Below the pieces are notes generated by a model, which saw only the letters and a program-made list of their open reading frames with translations, searched no databases and had not been told where the DNA came from. Below, in pieces: positions 45,198 to 54,391 of a DNA stretch of 64,000 nt. The position numbers were made by a program, and so were the translations under genes. How positions within the stretch are numbered: the first letter of the stretch is position 1; the number at the start of each line of letters is the position of its first letter. Source of the stretch: Rhodococcus sp. W8901 (GTDB taxonomy: Bacteria; Actinomycetota; Actinomycetes; Mycobacteriales; Mycobacteriaceae); assembly GCF_013348805.1 (NCBI RefSeq), contig NZ_CP054690.1, positions 3,224,001 to 3,288,000 on the forward strand, written 5' to 3'.

Positions 45198-46172
45198 ATG
45201 GCCCTCATGATTGAAGTGGGGGAATTAACAAAGACTTACGGGTCGACGAAAGCGGTGGACGATCTCACGTTCTCCGTGAAGCCGGGCATCGTCACCGGCT
45301 TCCTCGGCCCGAACGGTGCCGGTAAGTCGACGACCATGCGGATGATCCTGGGCCTCGACACGCCGACGTCGGGCACCGCACTGATCGAGGGGGTGCCGTA
45401 CCACCAGCTGAAGCAGCCGCTGCGCACCGTCGGCGCGCTGCTCGACGCAAAGTGGGTGCACCCCAACCGGTCGGCCAAGGCACACCTGCAGTGGATGGCG
45501 GCGGCCAACTCGCTGCCCGCGTCGCGCGTCGACGAGGTGCTGCGCCTGGTGGGCCTGAGCGAGGTCGCGAACAAGAAGGCGGGCGGATTCTCGCTCGGCA
45601 TGTCGCAGCGGCTCGGCCTGGCCGGCGCGCTGCTGGGCGACCCGAAGGTGCTGCTGTTCGACGAGCCGGTCAACGGTCTCGACCCCGAGGGCATCGTGTG
45701 GATCCGCAAGTTCATGCAGAGCCTCGCGGCGGAGGGGCGCACCGTTCTGGTGTCGAGCCATCTGCTGTCCGAGATGTCGCTCACCGCAGATCATCTGGTG
45801 GTGATCGGCCGCGGACGGCTGATCGCGGACACCAGCGTCCGGGACTTTGTCGACCGCTCGTCGGATGCGTCGGTTCGGGTGCGCAGCCCGCAGCTCGACG
45901 CGCTGCGCAGTCTGCTCACCGCGCAGGGGTTCGCGGTCCGCGAGGACGCCGGTCTCGATCACCAGCCGGCACTGCTGGTGTCGGGCGTCGCGACCGACGA
46001 CATCGGTGTGCTCGCCGGCTCCAACGGAATCGTCCTGCACGAGCTGTCGTCTCAGCAGGGCTCGCTCGAGGACGCGTTCATGAAGCTCACCGGTGACGAC
46101 GTGCAGTACCACGCTCAGGTCGCCGGACAGCCCGTCGACGCTGCGCAGAACATGGGAGGTGCGCTCCGATGA
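45198..46172 (+). CDS. ABC transporter ATP-binding protein
   Basis: A 324-residue ATPase of the antibiotic/bacitracin-exporter type (DrrA/CcmA-like). Walker A is GPNGAGKSTT, the signature is FSLGMSQRLGLAGAL, and Walker B is VLLFDEPVNGLDPEG followed by the SSHLLSEM switch His. A C-terminal accessory domain of about 80 residues follows. It forms a two-gene exporter with the next gene, overlapping it by four bases. The substrate is unknown. ATG at 45207 is an alternative start; no clear ribosome site precedes either. Confidence 0.9.
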   Translation: MALMIEVGELTKTYGSTKAVDDLTFSVKPGIVTGFLGPNGAGKSTTMRMILGLDTPTSGTALIEGVPYHQLKQPLRTVGALLDAKWVHPNRSAKAHLQWMAAANSLPASRVDEVLRLVGLSEVANKKAGGFSLGMSQRLGLAGALLGDPKVLLFDEPVNGLDPEGIVWIRKFMQSLAAEGRTVLVSSHLLSEMSLTADHLVVIGRGRLIADTSVRDFVDRSSDASVRVRSPQLDALRSLLTAQGFAVREDAGLDHQPALLVSGVATDDIGVLAGSNGIVLHELSSQQGSLEDAFMKLTGDDVQYHAQVAGQPVDAAQNMGGALR

Positions 46173-46927
46173 GCGTGTTGAATGCAGAACGCATCAAGCT
46201 GACGACCACGAAGTCTCCGATGTGGTGCAGCCTCATCGCGGTCGTCGTCAGTATCGGCCTGTCCGTGGTGATCGGTGCCAGCATGAAGTCTCAGACCGGC
46301 GCGGGGTTCGCCAACCCCTACAACTACACCGCCGCAGTGACCCAGATGGGCGCGGTGCAGTTCGGCGCCATGCTGGTGATGATCATGTCGGCGCTCGCGG
46401 TCACCACCGAGTACCGCTTCGGTGTCATCCGCACCTCGTTCCTGGCCAGCCCGAATCGTTCGGCGGTGATCGCAGGCAAGGCGCTGCTGTTGGCGGGATT
46501 TGCGGCTGTCCTCGGCCTGGTCGTCGCCCTCGCGGCGTTCTATCTCGGCCAGGCCGCTTCGGGCCTGACCATCCCGCTCGGTGACGGCGACAACGCCCGC
46601 ATCGTCCTCGGTGTGCCGATCTACTTCGCACTGGTCGCGGTCTTCGCGGTGGGTGTGGGCACGTTGATCCGCCAGTCGGCGGGTGCCATCTCGCTGGTGT
46701 TGCTGTGGCCGCTGGTGATCGAGAGCATGGCGACGGTGATCCCGAAGGTGGGCAAGTACATCGGCGAGTTCGGTCCGTTCAACAACGCCACATACTTCCT
46801 CGGACAGCAGAACGGCGGGCAGTTCGACTTCCACTGGGGTCCGTGGGGCGCGCTGGTGTACTTCGCGGCGTTCGTGGCGGTCGTCTTCGGCACAAGTCTG
46901 GTCGTGGTGAACAAGCGCGACGCCTGA
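46169..46927 (+). CDS. ABC-2 type permease
   Basis: A 252-residue membrane protein with about six helices (MWCSLIAVVVSIGLSVVIGASM, MGAVQFGAMLVMIMSALAVTTEYRFGVIRTSFLA, ALLLAGFAAVLGLVVALAAFYLG, and others). The TTEYRFGVIRTSFLASPNR loop is typical of permeases paired with DrrA-like ATPases. The ATG overlaps the ATPase stop (ATGA), so the two are coupled. An IS30 remnant begins about 60 bases after its stop. Confidence 0.88.
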   Translation: MSVLNAERIKLTTTKSPMWCSLIAVVVSIGLSVVIGASMKSQTGAGFANPYNYTAAVTQMGAVQFGAMLVMIMSALAVTTEYRFGVIRTSFLASPNRSAVIAGKALLLAGFAAVLGLVVALAAFYLGQAASGLTIPLGDGDNARIVLGVPIYFALVAVFAVGVGTLIRQSAGAISLVLLWPLVIESMATVIPKVGKYIGEFGPFNNATYFLGQQNGGQFDFHWGPWGALVYFAAFVAVVFGTSLVVVNKRDA

Positions 46928-46987
46928 CACTTCCACGATCGGAAGCCCTTCCACGTCGGGTCGGGACACCGATCCTGCCGCTGAACA

Positions 46988-47844
46988 GGTTTGTCTGCTA
47001 GCCGCGACGACAGTAGCGAAACGCTCGGCTGGGGTGTCCCAGCCGAGCGTTCTACGTGGGCGGTTGTTGAGTTCGGTAGTGACAGCGTCGAGATGCGCGC
47101 GGGAGTGACCTTCCAGGCTAGTTCCTTTCGGGAAGTACTGGCGCAGTAGCCCGTTCGTGTTCTCGCTCGTCCCGCGCTGCCAGGGCGAACGAGGATCACA
47201 GAAGTAGACGGGAATGTCGGTGGCGGCGGTGAATTCATGGTGCAGGTTCGTCTCGGAGCCCTGGTCCCACGTCACCGACCGCTTCAAGTGCGCCGGCAGA
47301 TGCCCGATGGTCCCGGCGATTGCGTCCCGGACCCGGTCGGCGGTACGGCCGTGGGGCAGGTGGACGAGCATCACGTGGCGGGTGGAGCGTTCGACGAGGG
47401 TGCCGATCGCGGACTGGTTGTTCTTCCCGACGATCAGATCCCCTTGCCAATGCCCGGGCACGGCCCGGTCGTCGACCTCGGCGGGGCGCTCGCTGATCAG
47501 GACCATGGGGGCCGCCATCCGCTGCACCCGCTGCGGCCCGCGGCGCCGCCGGCGAATCGTCCGTCCAGTACGCAGGAATCGAGCGACCTCGCGGTGCAGT
47601 TCGCCATGGCCTGCTGGTAGAGGGCCGGATAGATCATTTCGTGGCACACGTGCATCTCCGGACGGTCGGGGAAGTCCCGGCGCAGCCTGCGCATTATCTG
47701 TTCCGGACTCCACCTGACGTTCAGATATTCCTGCACCACCTGCCGTAGCGCTGGCTGCGCGGCGAGCTTGCGGGTCTTCGGCCGCGGCCGGCCGGCTGCG
47801 GCCCGGGCCTGGGCGGCGTGCGGCCGGTACCGGCCGGCTCCCAC
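46988..47844 (-). pseudogene. IS30-family transposase remnant, truncated and frameshifted
   Basis: The N-terminal third, including the helix-turn-helix, is missing: similarity begins at GRYRPHAAQARAAAGRPRPKT next to the following gene. A one-base loss near 47608 shifts YQQAMANC to the correct HGELHREVARFLRTGRTIRRRRRG. The rest ([69 protein letters not shown]) is well kept. No in-frame stop occurs at the usual end. It is close to but distinct from the remnant at 42479. Confidence 0.85.
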
Positions 47845-47848
47845 ATGT

Positions 47849-48196
47849 TCATCGGTGGCTTGCCCGACGGTGAGCCCACACCGCGGAGATCGCTACCAAA
47901 GCCCAGCCCGCGAGAGCAGTGACCGAAGCCGGCCAGTCAAACACGAAGTGCTGAACGTGAACATCGTTGGAATGGGCATACGTACAGCTCGCGCCGACCA
48001 CAGGCAGCCACGAACGCGTTGCCTTATAGACAGGACCCCCGTCGCTGACCGAGTCCTGGACACTGACACAAAGATCGGTCGCTGAACTTCCGACGCCGAG
48101 GAATGACAAGGCACCGAACCCGACCAGCACCGACACCACACCGGCCGCCGCTAGAACCGCCGGCAGCCACGACGCTCCCCTCACACGAACCCCCAT
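47849..48196 (-). CDS. Small membrane protein of unknown function
   Basis: A 115-residue protein with two membrane helices (SWLPAVLAAAGVVSVLVGFGALSFLG and SVTALAGWALVAISAVWAHRR) and an outside loop with two Cys (DLCVSVQD and GASCTYAHSND). No family was recognised. It runs up to the IS30 remnant, and its C-terminus may have been altered at that junction (HRRASHR). Confidence 0.5.
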   Translation of the reverse strand: MGVRVRGASWLPAVLAAAGVVSVLVGFGALSFLGVGSSATDLCVSVQDSVSDGGPVYKATRSWLPVVGASCTYAHSNDVHVQHFVFDWPASVTALAGWALVAISAVWAHRRASHR

Positions 48197-48261
48197 CACA
48201 TCGTGCCGGCCCGGGCGGAACACGTCATCTGCCCAGGTCACGAACGATATACCGTGCCATC

Positions 48262-48630
48262 ATGCCCACAACCCTGCGCCGCGCAATCCGATACGGCGCC
48301 CGCGCCCTCGCCGCAGTGTTCGCCGCCGGGATCCTCTACACGATGTTCGTCTACCACAGCCTCAACATCTTCACCCCACCCGAACGCCTCGAATCCCTCG
48401 GCAGGACCTACCAACTCGGCAACCTTCCCCCACTCACTCGTGAAGAGATCCACCAGCGACACCCACCCAGCCACCGCGAGTACTACACCCTCGAACACGT
48501 CAGCAACCTCTGGCCCCGCCACCCCGTCTACCAATTCCAGAACGACACCATCCGAGGCCAAGCCACCACCAGCGCCTACCTCAAATGGGGCGACCACTAC
48601 ATCACCTACAGCCTCTCCGGCGCACCCTAA
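48262..48630 (+). CDS. Single-pass membrane or secreted protein of unknown function
   Basis: A 122-residue protein with one N-terminal helix (IRYGARALAAVFAAGILYTMFVYHSLNIF) and a polar domain outside (PPERLESLGRTYQLGNLPPLTREEIHQRH, YLKWGDHYITYSLSG). It is rich in Tyr, His and Thr. The start ATG is the first after CCATC; the ribosome site is weak. It is followed by a CGGGACATC-type repeat unit and a hairpin. Confidence 0.5.
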   Translation: MPTTLRRAIRYGARALAAVFAAGILYTMFVYHSLNIFTPPERLESLGRTYQLGNLPPLTREEIHQRHPPSHREYYTLEHVSNLWPRHPVYQFQNDTIRGQATTSAYLKWGDHYITYSLSGAP

Positions 48631-48674
48631 GACCCACCCGGGACATCTCGTCTCCCCTGGTCAAGGCAAAGAAT

Positions 48675-48706
48675 CGGCCCCCACACCCGAAAGGGTGTGA
48701 GGGCCG
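48675..48706 (+). terminator. Hairpin after the small membrane-protein gene
   Basis: CGGCCC and CACACCC pair with GGGTGTG and GGGCCG around GAAA, with a small internal bulge, 44 bases after the stop. It closely resembles the hairpin at 44416 and follows the same CGGGACAT-type element. Confidence 0.6.
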
Positions 48707-48782
48707 AGCCGCACCGCGCGAACGCGATCGGTGAGACTGACAAACGGGACCGGCCCGCTTCCGACGAGCCGTCCCTCCTGCA

Positions 48783-48993
48783 TCAGGTCTGGTCGAACAG
48801 CAGCGCCGCCGCGTCGTGCTCGACGGGACGGACCGCGATCCCCTCACGCTCGACGCCCGTGAACCCCGCGTCAGACAGGGCCGCGCCAGATCCACACCCT
48901 CCAGATCGATTCCGGGAGAGCCACGTTCACCGTCGCCCGGTGACGCGAGACCTCGGTCCACACGATCTCCACCGTCTGCATCCTCGTGTTCAT
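48783..48993 (-). pseudogene. Small unassigned gene, apparently frameshifted twice
   Basis: GAAGGAG precedes an ATG that opens MNTRMQTVEIVWTEVSRHRATVNVALPES. The next frame gives DLEGVDLA, and the third gives GAALSDAGFTGVEREGIAV, then RPVEHDAAALLFDQT to a TGA. Together they make a plausible 65-residue acidic protein. As written, the first frame stops after 40 residues. The rest of the 48707-49269 interval shows no gene. Confidence 0.4.
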
Positions 48994-49269
48994 CGGCCTA
49001 CTCCTTCCCCCACCCGCCGTCCGGTTCCCAGCGGTCTTCGAACCATTCCGCATACCGCCGCCGGCGTGATGGGCACGTCAGGCCGGCGAACAATTGCCGT
49101 CTATGGCGGGGACCTTCAGCAGGGGCTCTCGTCACCGTGGTTGTCGATCCCCAGGTCAGGACGGCGGGGATCTGTCATCCACAACGACCTGAGTCTGCAA
49201 ACCATGAATCCGGCCGTCCACCACCTCGATCCCGGTTACCCGCGTGATCCGTCGTACCCGGCGTGCACA

Positions 49270-49722
49270 ATGACTTGCGTGACATTGAAGGAAACGCAGG
49301 GACCGGGGCACGGCGTGGATTTCGCCGCCCTCGCCGCGTATGTGAAGCAGTACCGCGCCGGTGGCTACGACGTCGACACCGTCACCGAGTCGGTGTGCGC
49401 GAAATGCGGCGGACGAGCCTTCGCGATCGGCGTAGACGACGAGGCGGGTTGTGCCGAACGTCTCTGCGTGGCCTGCGACGACGCCGTCCTGATCGCCGAC
49501 AGCGTGGACCACTGGCCCGAGGCCGAACCGTCCCAGTGCGAATGCCCTTGTGGCGGGGACGAGTTCGCCGTCGCGGTCAGCTTCGCCCCGGTCGGCGACG
49601 GGAGCGACGACGTGCGCTGGGTGAGCATCGGGCTGCGGTGTCTGCGAGACGGGATGCTCGGCGTGTACACGGACTGGAAGATCGACTACAGCCCTTCGGG
49701 CCACCTGCGAGGCATGGCGTAG
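49270..49722 (+). CDS. Cys-rich hypothetical protein
   Basis: A 150-residue protein with Cys pairs in three places: CAKCGG, RLCVACDD and CECPCGGDEF, and a late LRCL. The spacing suggests one or two structural zinc sites. The middle is acidic. No signal peptide. The start is uncertain: this ATG has no strong ribosome site, and a GTG three codons on is possible. It opens a series of small unassigned genes. Confidence 0.5.
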   Translation: MTCVTLKETQGPGHGVDFAALAAYVKQYRAGGYDVDTVTESVCAKCGGRAFAIGVDDEAGCAERLCVACDDAVLIADSVDHWPEAEPSQCECPCGGDEFAVAVSFAPVGDGSDDVRWVSIGLRCLRDGMLGVYTDWKIDYSPSGHLRGMA

Positions 49723-49853
49723 GCGGGACGTACCCGAAGGGCGTCGCCGGACCGAGCATCCGCGCCCGGTCCCAAAGACGCCTCGCCCATCACGGCGTCC
49801 AAGTCGCGGCGACCGCCTGCAGGAGACGCACCCCAATCGGCACCGACGCGCGG

Positions 49854-50438
49854 TCACGCCTGTCGCGGGCCGTCGAGCTCGATGTACAGCGTGTCGGACC
49901 AGTAGCCGAGACCGAGCTCGCGGAGGGGTTCCTCGCTACTCTCCTGCGACGGCGTGAACACCCGCTGCCAGAAGTTCGGCTTGGCGGGTGCGAGCCTGAC
50001 CAACGCCGCCTCCATCTCTGTGTCGATGTCCGCCAGCCCAGCCATCAATGTCCGGCCCTGGTCAGCGAACGGCTCGTCGTCCATGTCGAAGACCTCGCCA
50101 CATTCGAGGACGAAATGGTGGTCGGGTTCGGTGTGGCTGCGCAGGAACCGCAGCGCATCCTCAGCCATCGTGCCGAGGCCGGGGTGGTCGATGCGGCCGA
50201 GGAAGCCGTCGAGCCGGGCGATGCCTGGGCCGCAGCGGGCCGTGACTGCGATCAGGTCGGGGGTGTCGTCCCAGATCATCGACTGGCGGGCACGGGGGTC
50301 CACGGAGACGAGGATCCGTGGGACCAACGGTATCGCGTACGACCACTCGGAGATGCCGGCGAGGCGATGAACGCGTGCAGCTGCCGGATCTTCCTGAGGG
50401 CAAAAGGGAGTGGTGTAGAGATACGTGCGGTTGGCCAC
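49854..50438 (-). CDS. Conserved hypothetical protein (MANRTYLY type)
   Basis: A 194-residue soluble protein starting MANRTYLYTTPF. I recall related actinobacterial proteins with the same opening (perhaps DUF7822), but this is memory only. It contains an acidic EPDHHFVLECGEVFDMDDEPFADQGR segment and no catalytic motif I can name. Proteins of this style often sit beside polymorphic toxins as immunity or scaffold proteins; no toxin was found next to it. Confidence 0.6.
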   Translation of the reverse strand: MANRTYLYTTPFCPQEDPAAARVHRLAGISEWSYAIPLVPRILVSVDPRARQSMIWDDTPDLIAVTARCGPGIARLDGFLGRIDHPGLGTMAEDALRFLRSHTEPDHHFVLECGEVFDMDDEPFADQGRTLMAGLADIDTEMEAALVRLAPAKPNFWQRVFTPSQESSEEPLRELGLGYWSDTLYIELDGPRQA

Positions 50439-50846
50439 GGCCGCTTCCTGTCTGTGGTCGGATCGGTCGACGAGCCGAGTCTAAGCGCGCAGTGTCGGTC
50501 GAACCCCTAGGTGGTCGGCGGGTTGGTCGGTGGCGCGGTGGCGGGCTGCGAGGTTCAAGGGTCGGCAGGCCCGTCGAGAAAGTTCGCGGTTCCGTCGTCC
50601 GCGTAGCGGCGGTGACGCGCCGAAACCCGCAGCAGGAATCGACCGTCGTCATCATCCCCGATGACGAACAGAAGTGCCGGCACGGGGCGGCCGGATCGGC
50701 CACGGCGTGATCATCGGCAGCTGACTTTCAGTAGAACCGTCCACCGTGGTCCGGACAGAGGTTGCACCGCGTGGACGCGCTGGACGCGACGCCGTCGATC
50801 TCGAAACCATTCTGCTGCAGAAGATTTCGAACGACAGCTCTCTGAA
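50439..50846. other. Intergenic stretch, nothing recognised
   Basis: Frames on both strands here are Arg-rich shadows without ribosome sites. No hairpin or repeat stood out. Confidence 0.5.
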
Positions 50847-51302
50847 CTAGCGCGGTGTGAGCCTGGTGCACGCCCGGCGCAGCATCGACCGCACGACCAC
50901 CGGGTGGACGACGCTGACGGGCGCGAAGTAGACGCGGCCGCGCCAGCCCTTCAGCCGCACAACCGTCGTCAGGCGGACGAGTCGCGTCTCGGTGTCGACC
51001 GCGACACCTGCCCGGAAGTCGAGGTGTCGGTCGTCGACGGAGATCAACGCCTCACCGTCCTGCATGCACGACACAGCGAAGATGTCGCGGCCCGCGCGGG
51101 GCACGCCGATCAGCGGGACTACCAACTGGCGGACCGCCATGGCGATACGAATCCACACCGGGGTCGATCCGCCTGCGAACACCGTCTCGGCCCACACCCG
51201 CGGATCGTCGGTGGCGCCGAGCGGTAGTGGCGCCGCGACCACGTCGACGAAGTCCGGACGGGGAATGTCCTCGAGCGCAAGAGACCAGAACGCGGGACGC
51301 AT
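50847..51302 (-). CDS. DUF2867 domain-containing protein
   Basis: A 151-residue protein. The pattern YW-like start (RPAFWSLALEDIPRPDFVDVVAAPLP), WAETVFAG, VPRAGRDIFAVSCMQDGEALISVDDRHLDFRAGVAVD, and the C-terminal RVYFAPVSVVHPVVVRSMLRRA are typical of DUF2867 proteins, small lipid-pocket-like proteins of unknown function often next to oxidoreductases. The ATG gives the usual length of about 150. Confidence 0.75.
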   Translation of the reverse strand: MRPAFWSLALEDIPRPDFVDVVAAPLPLGATDDPRVWAETVFAGGSTPVWIRIAMAVRQLVVPLIGVPRAGRDIFAVSCMQDGEALISVDDRHLDFRAGVAVDTETRLVRLTTVVRLKGWRGRVYFAPVSVVHPVVVRSMLRRACTRLTPR

Positions 51303-51563
51303 AGCGCCATCGTCCCCCCGACGCCCTGTCCCGGTCCAGACCGAACCACAACTGCCACCGGCCGTGTCGCGAAGACCGCGCTCCGACTGGTGACGGTCAG
51401 GGGACTGTCCACATGCCGGCGCCGGGCAGGGTTGTGAGAGCCGGGTATCCGGGAGAACCGTCCGGCGCCGTAGCGCCCCGCTGAATCGTATGACCGCGCC
51501 AGCCGCGCGGGCTGCGTGACCCAACCTGTCGCCGGTTCGTCCGGCAGTCCCTAGGGTGGGCTC

Positions 51564-52490
51564 GTGAAGTTACGACGACCTCTGCCCCCCGCCACCCGAC
51601 GCACCCGGACACTGCTCCTCGCCGCGATGATCGCGATGCCGATGGCGTCCGGAATCTCGGCACCGGCCCTCGCATCAGTTCCCACTGCTCCCGCGGCAGA
51701 TCCCGCGGCGGCGACTCCCGCTGCTCCGGAACGGCAATCCGTCAGCGAGCGCTACGCGGCCACCGGCACCCACGCCGTCACCTCGGTGGCGGTGCCCGGA
51801 TATCAGGTGTTCCATCCCGCCGACATCGCCACCAGTCCCGACCGCCATCCCGTGGTCACCTTCGGCAACGGAAGTTACGCGACGTACGAGCAGTACGAGG
51901 AGTTGCTACGCCACCTGGCCTCCTGGGGCTTCGTCGTCGTGGTCGCCGACAGCAGCGTCACCGGCGACGGGACCGAGATCCTGGCTGCAGCGCGCTACGT
52001 CCTGGCACAGAACGAGAATCCGGAGAGCATCTTTCACGATCGCATCGACGTCGCACATGTCGCCGCCGTCGGACATTCGCAGGGCGCCGGGGGATCGATC
52101 AATGCCAGCACCGACTCCGACGGACTCATCACCTCCACCGCCGTACTCGACCTGCCCGACCCCTGGTGGGCCACTCGGCCCGTCGACGTGATCGACGTGG
52201 CTCGGCTGACAGGTCCGGTGTTCTACCTGACAGGGGCCGAGGATCCGGTCTCGACGGCCATACCGCAGGCCGCCTACCACGCCGTGAGCCCGGGGCCCGC
52301 GGCCCGCGGCCGCCTGCTGGGGGTGGGGCACAACTGGCCCACCGACGGAGGTGGATTCCGCGGGTACCTCACCGCGTGGCTGCGCTTCACCCTCACCGGA
52401 GACACCGACGCCGCGCGCGCCTTCGTCGGTCCGGCACCGGAACTGTTGGCCGATCCACGGTGGGACGGGACTGCGGTCAAGGGTTGGTGA
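51564..52490 (+). CDS. Secreted alpha/beta hydrolase (dienelactone hydrolase/cutinase-like)
   Basis: A 308-residue protein with a long signal region (RTRTLLLAAMIAMPMASGISAPALA) and a Pro/Ala linker. The catalytic core has VVTFGNGSYATYEQYEELLRHLASWGFVVVVADSS, the nucleophile elbow AAVGHSQGAGGS, TGAEDPV with the probable Asp, and GVGHNW with the His. This matches the fold of polyester-hydrolase-like and acetyl-esterase-like actinobacterial proteins. The start is a GTG eight bases after TAGGGTGGG. The substrate is unknown. Confidence 0.8.
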   Translation: MKLRRPLPPATRRTRTLLLAAMIAMPMASGISAPALASVPTAPAADPAAATPAAPERQSVSERYAATGTHAVTSVAVPGYQVFHPADIATSPDRHPVVTFGNGSYATYEQYEELLRHLASWGFVVVVADSSVTGDGTEILAAARYVLAQNENPESIFHDRIDVAHVAAVGHSQGAGGSINASTDSDGLITSTAVLDLPDPWWATRPVDVIDVARLTGPVFYLTGAEDPVSTAIPQAAYHAVSPGPAARGRLLGVGHNWPTDGGGFRGYLTAWLRFTLTGDTDAARAFVGPAPELLADPRWDGTAVKGW

Positions 52491-52566
52491 ATCGACCATT
52501 CCGGGGTGCGCGGCGCTTGTCTTGGAGGTGAAGTCGAACTGATCGGATTCGGTAGTGTGGAGCCTC

Positions 52567-53025
52567 ATGGGTTCCGGATCGGTGGCCGTCTGTGAAGTGA
52601 TCGCCAACTTCGCGCAGTGGAGCGCGGACAGGCGTTTCTCCGCACTACGATCCTTGGTTCCCGAGGATGACGACGGACCCTTGCTGGCCTCATTCCTGCT
52701 CGCGGTTGCGGCCGATGTGTCAGAGGACGACTTGGTGAGGATCGAAGCGGTGCGGGTCTTCGAGATCCTTCAGATCGATGACGATTCCCTTGCCGAGAGA
52801 TGCCGCACAGCGCTGATCCACCTAGCCCGGACAGACGACGATTGGGATGTCCGCAACGCCGCTGGTTGCGCGGTGTTCGACCTGCCCGGCGCCGAGCGCG
52901 AACTCGAGACGATGCGCTCCATGATCGCAGCGGAGCAGGAGGGCTTCGTGCGCGAGAATGTCGGAGCCGCACTGGACATGTTCCTCCGGCGCCGTGATTC
53001 CGCCTGGGGCGTGTCTGACAAATAG
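52567..53025 (+). CDS. HEAT-repeat-like helical protein
   Basis: A 152-residue helical protein with repeating helix pairs: SADRRFSALRSLV, DLVRIEAVRVFEIL, DWDVRNAAGCAVFDL and GFVRENVGAALDMFL. The [DV]xRxxA pattern is that of HEAT/PBS-lyase-like repeats, which mediate protein binding. It is acidic and soluble. Such proteins occur as immunity or scaffold proteins. The ATG at this position is preferred over an earlier one for lack of a ribosome site. Confidence 0.6.
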   Translation: MGSGSVAVCEVIANFAQWSADRRFSALRSLVPEDDDGPLLASFLLAVAADVSEDDLVRIEAVRVFEILQIDDDSLAERCRTALIHLARTDDDWDVRNAAGCAVFDLPGAERELETMRSMIAAEQEGFVRENVGAALDMFLRRRDSAWGVSDK

Positions 53026-53158
53026 GCAGGGTTCAGGTGGGATGCTCCCATCGGGACGGGGCGATGCGACGGAGGTCGGGAATGGCCGCGACTTGCAATC
53101 GCAGTGAGGGCGAAGCGCCAGGCCGAGATTCCGGCACCGGTGTGAGGGAGGGATCAGG

Positions 53159-53629
53159 ATGTTCGGCAGGATGGTCGGCAGGATGTTCGACAGGACGTTC
53201 GATTCGAAGAAGCTCAACGATCTGATGGAGCAGCTCAGGCCCGACCTGAGTCCGGAATCGCTCGGCGTCGGGCCCGACTTCCCGGGCGTCGCCCCGAACC
53301 CGCTCATGAGCAGTGATGCATCGAAGCGCAATGCGGAACTGCGTACGGGCGCGCTTGCGCTCGGCGTTCTCGTCGACTGGCGGGAGGTCAACAGCAATCC
53401 ACGCGTGGTCCTGATGTTCGACGTGGAGACCGCCGACGGCATCTCGTTCCGCGGCATCGCAGACGAAGCCCTCACGATCACCGAGCTCACCCGACTCGCC
53501 CCAGGACAGACGTTGCCCGTGCGCTACCGGCCGGCCGTCATGGACCACTACGTCGCCCTTGCCCGGGACGCGGACCCCGCCCACGTGCAGCAGCTCTCTG
53601 ACGAGATCGCGAGCCGCAAGCGGACCTGA
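53159..53629 (+). CDS. Hypothetical protein, SHOCT-region-like
   Basis: A 156-residue soluble protein. The N-terminus is amphipathic (MFGRMVGRMFDRTFDSKKLNDLMEQL). The second half has a small beta domain (ALGVLVDWREVNSNPRVVLMFDVETADG, then GQTLPVRYRP), a pattern seen in actinobacterial proteins with a short OB-like domain. The ATG follows GAGGGATCAGG. Function unknown. Confidence 0.6.
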   Translation: MFGRMVGRMFDRTFDSKKLNDLMEQLRPDLSPESLGVGPDFPGVAPNPLMSSDASKRNAELRTGALALGVLVDWREVNSNPRVVLMFDVETADGISFRGIADEALTITELTRLAPGQTLPVRYRPAVMDHYVALARDADPAHVQQLSDEIASRKRT

Positions 53630-53711
53630 CCCGAAGCCATTGGCCGGAACACTAGTTCTATCCGCTCGACGCCTGAACGCACACCCACCTCGCGCCGGTA
53701 GCGTCGGGCGG

Positions 53712-54230
53712 ATGGAACTCGTCGTCACGTCGGACACCGGCACGATCGGGGACCTGTACGCGCTGGCGAACGAGCTGCAGGAGGCAGGAGATGCCTTCGC
53801 CGTTGCCACGCCAGCGGTCGCCGGGACCCTCGTCCTCTGCCTGAGATGCCTGCCCGCGGACGTCGGCCGGCGGTCCTTCACGCGCTTCGAGCGCTCCGAG
53901 CCCGCGCTGCTCGTCGACCTGTGTGTGACGGAAGAAGCGGTCGACGGACTCACCACGGCGCAACAGCGCGAGGCACTCGGCGAATTGCTCCGCGAATGGA
54001 TCGGAAAAGCGTCCCTGTCCCGGTCCGCACCATGGTCCCGGAACCAGCGGGCCGAACTCCGACATGGGGCGGAGCAGTTGCTGGTTCGGCTCGGCTGGCT
54101 CGTCGGTCCACGTGTCCGCGCGGCCGAGCTGTGCAGGGCCGATCACCCGTTGGACGAGATCGCCGAGGCGACGGGGCTGGACCTGGACGAAGTCGAGAAT
54201 ATATTCGCCGATACGACCTCGCCGGATTGA
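53712..54230 (+). CDS. Hypothetical protein of the same small-gene series
   Basis: A 172-residue protein. The first 100 residues (ELVVTSDTGTIGDLYALANELQEAGDAFAVATPAVAGTLVLCLRCLPADVGRR) look alpha/beta. The C-terminal 40 residues contain EIAEATGLDLDEVENIFADT, possibly a small helix-turn-helix. GGGCGG before the ATG is a poor ribosome site. No family recognised. Confidence 0.5.
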   Translation: MELVVTSDTGTIGDLYALANELQEAGDAFAVATPAVAGTLVLCLRCLPADVGRRSFTRFERSEPALLVDLCVTEEAVDGLTTAQQREALGELLREWIGKASLSRSAPWSRNQRAELRHGAEQLLVRLGWLVGPRVRAAELCRADHPLDEIAEATGLDLDEVENIFADTTSPD

Positions 54231-54391
54231 CACCCACGGACCCGATCGCTGTCGTCCATGGTGATCCATCGACACACGGATGATCCCGTCCGTTCTCGCG
54301 GAGTACCGGGTTATGGATTGGTAGACATGACAGTTCGTGTCGGTTTCGCACTGATCCGCTGACCGGCGTGCGGACGCGTTAGGCTCACGAG

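Noticed and set aside
46115-47713. 532-residue reverse frame running from the IS30 remnant through the permease
   Set aside because: Only the first 240 residues are transposase; the rest is antisense to an intact ABC permease and is an artefact of a missing stop.
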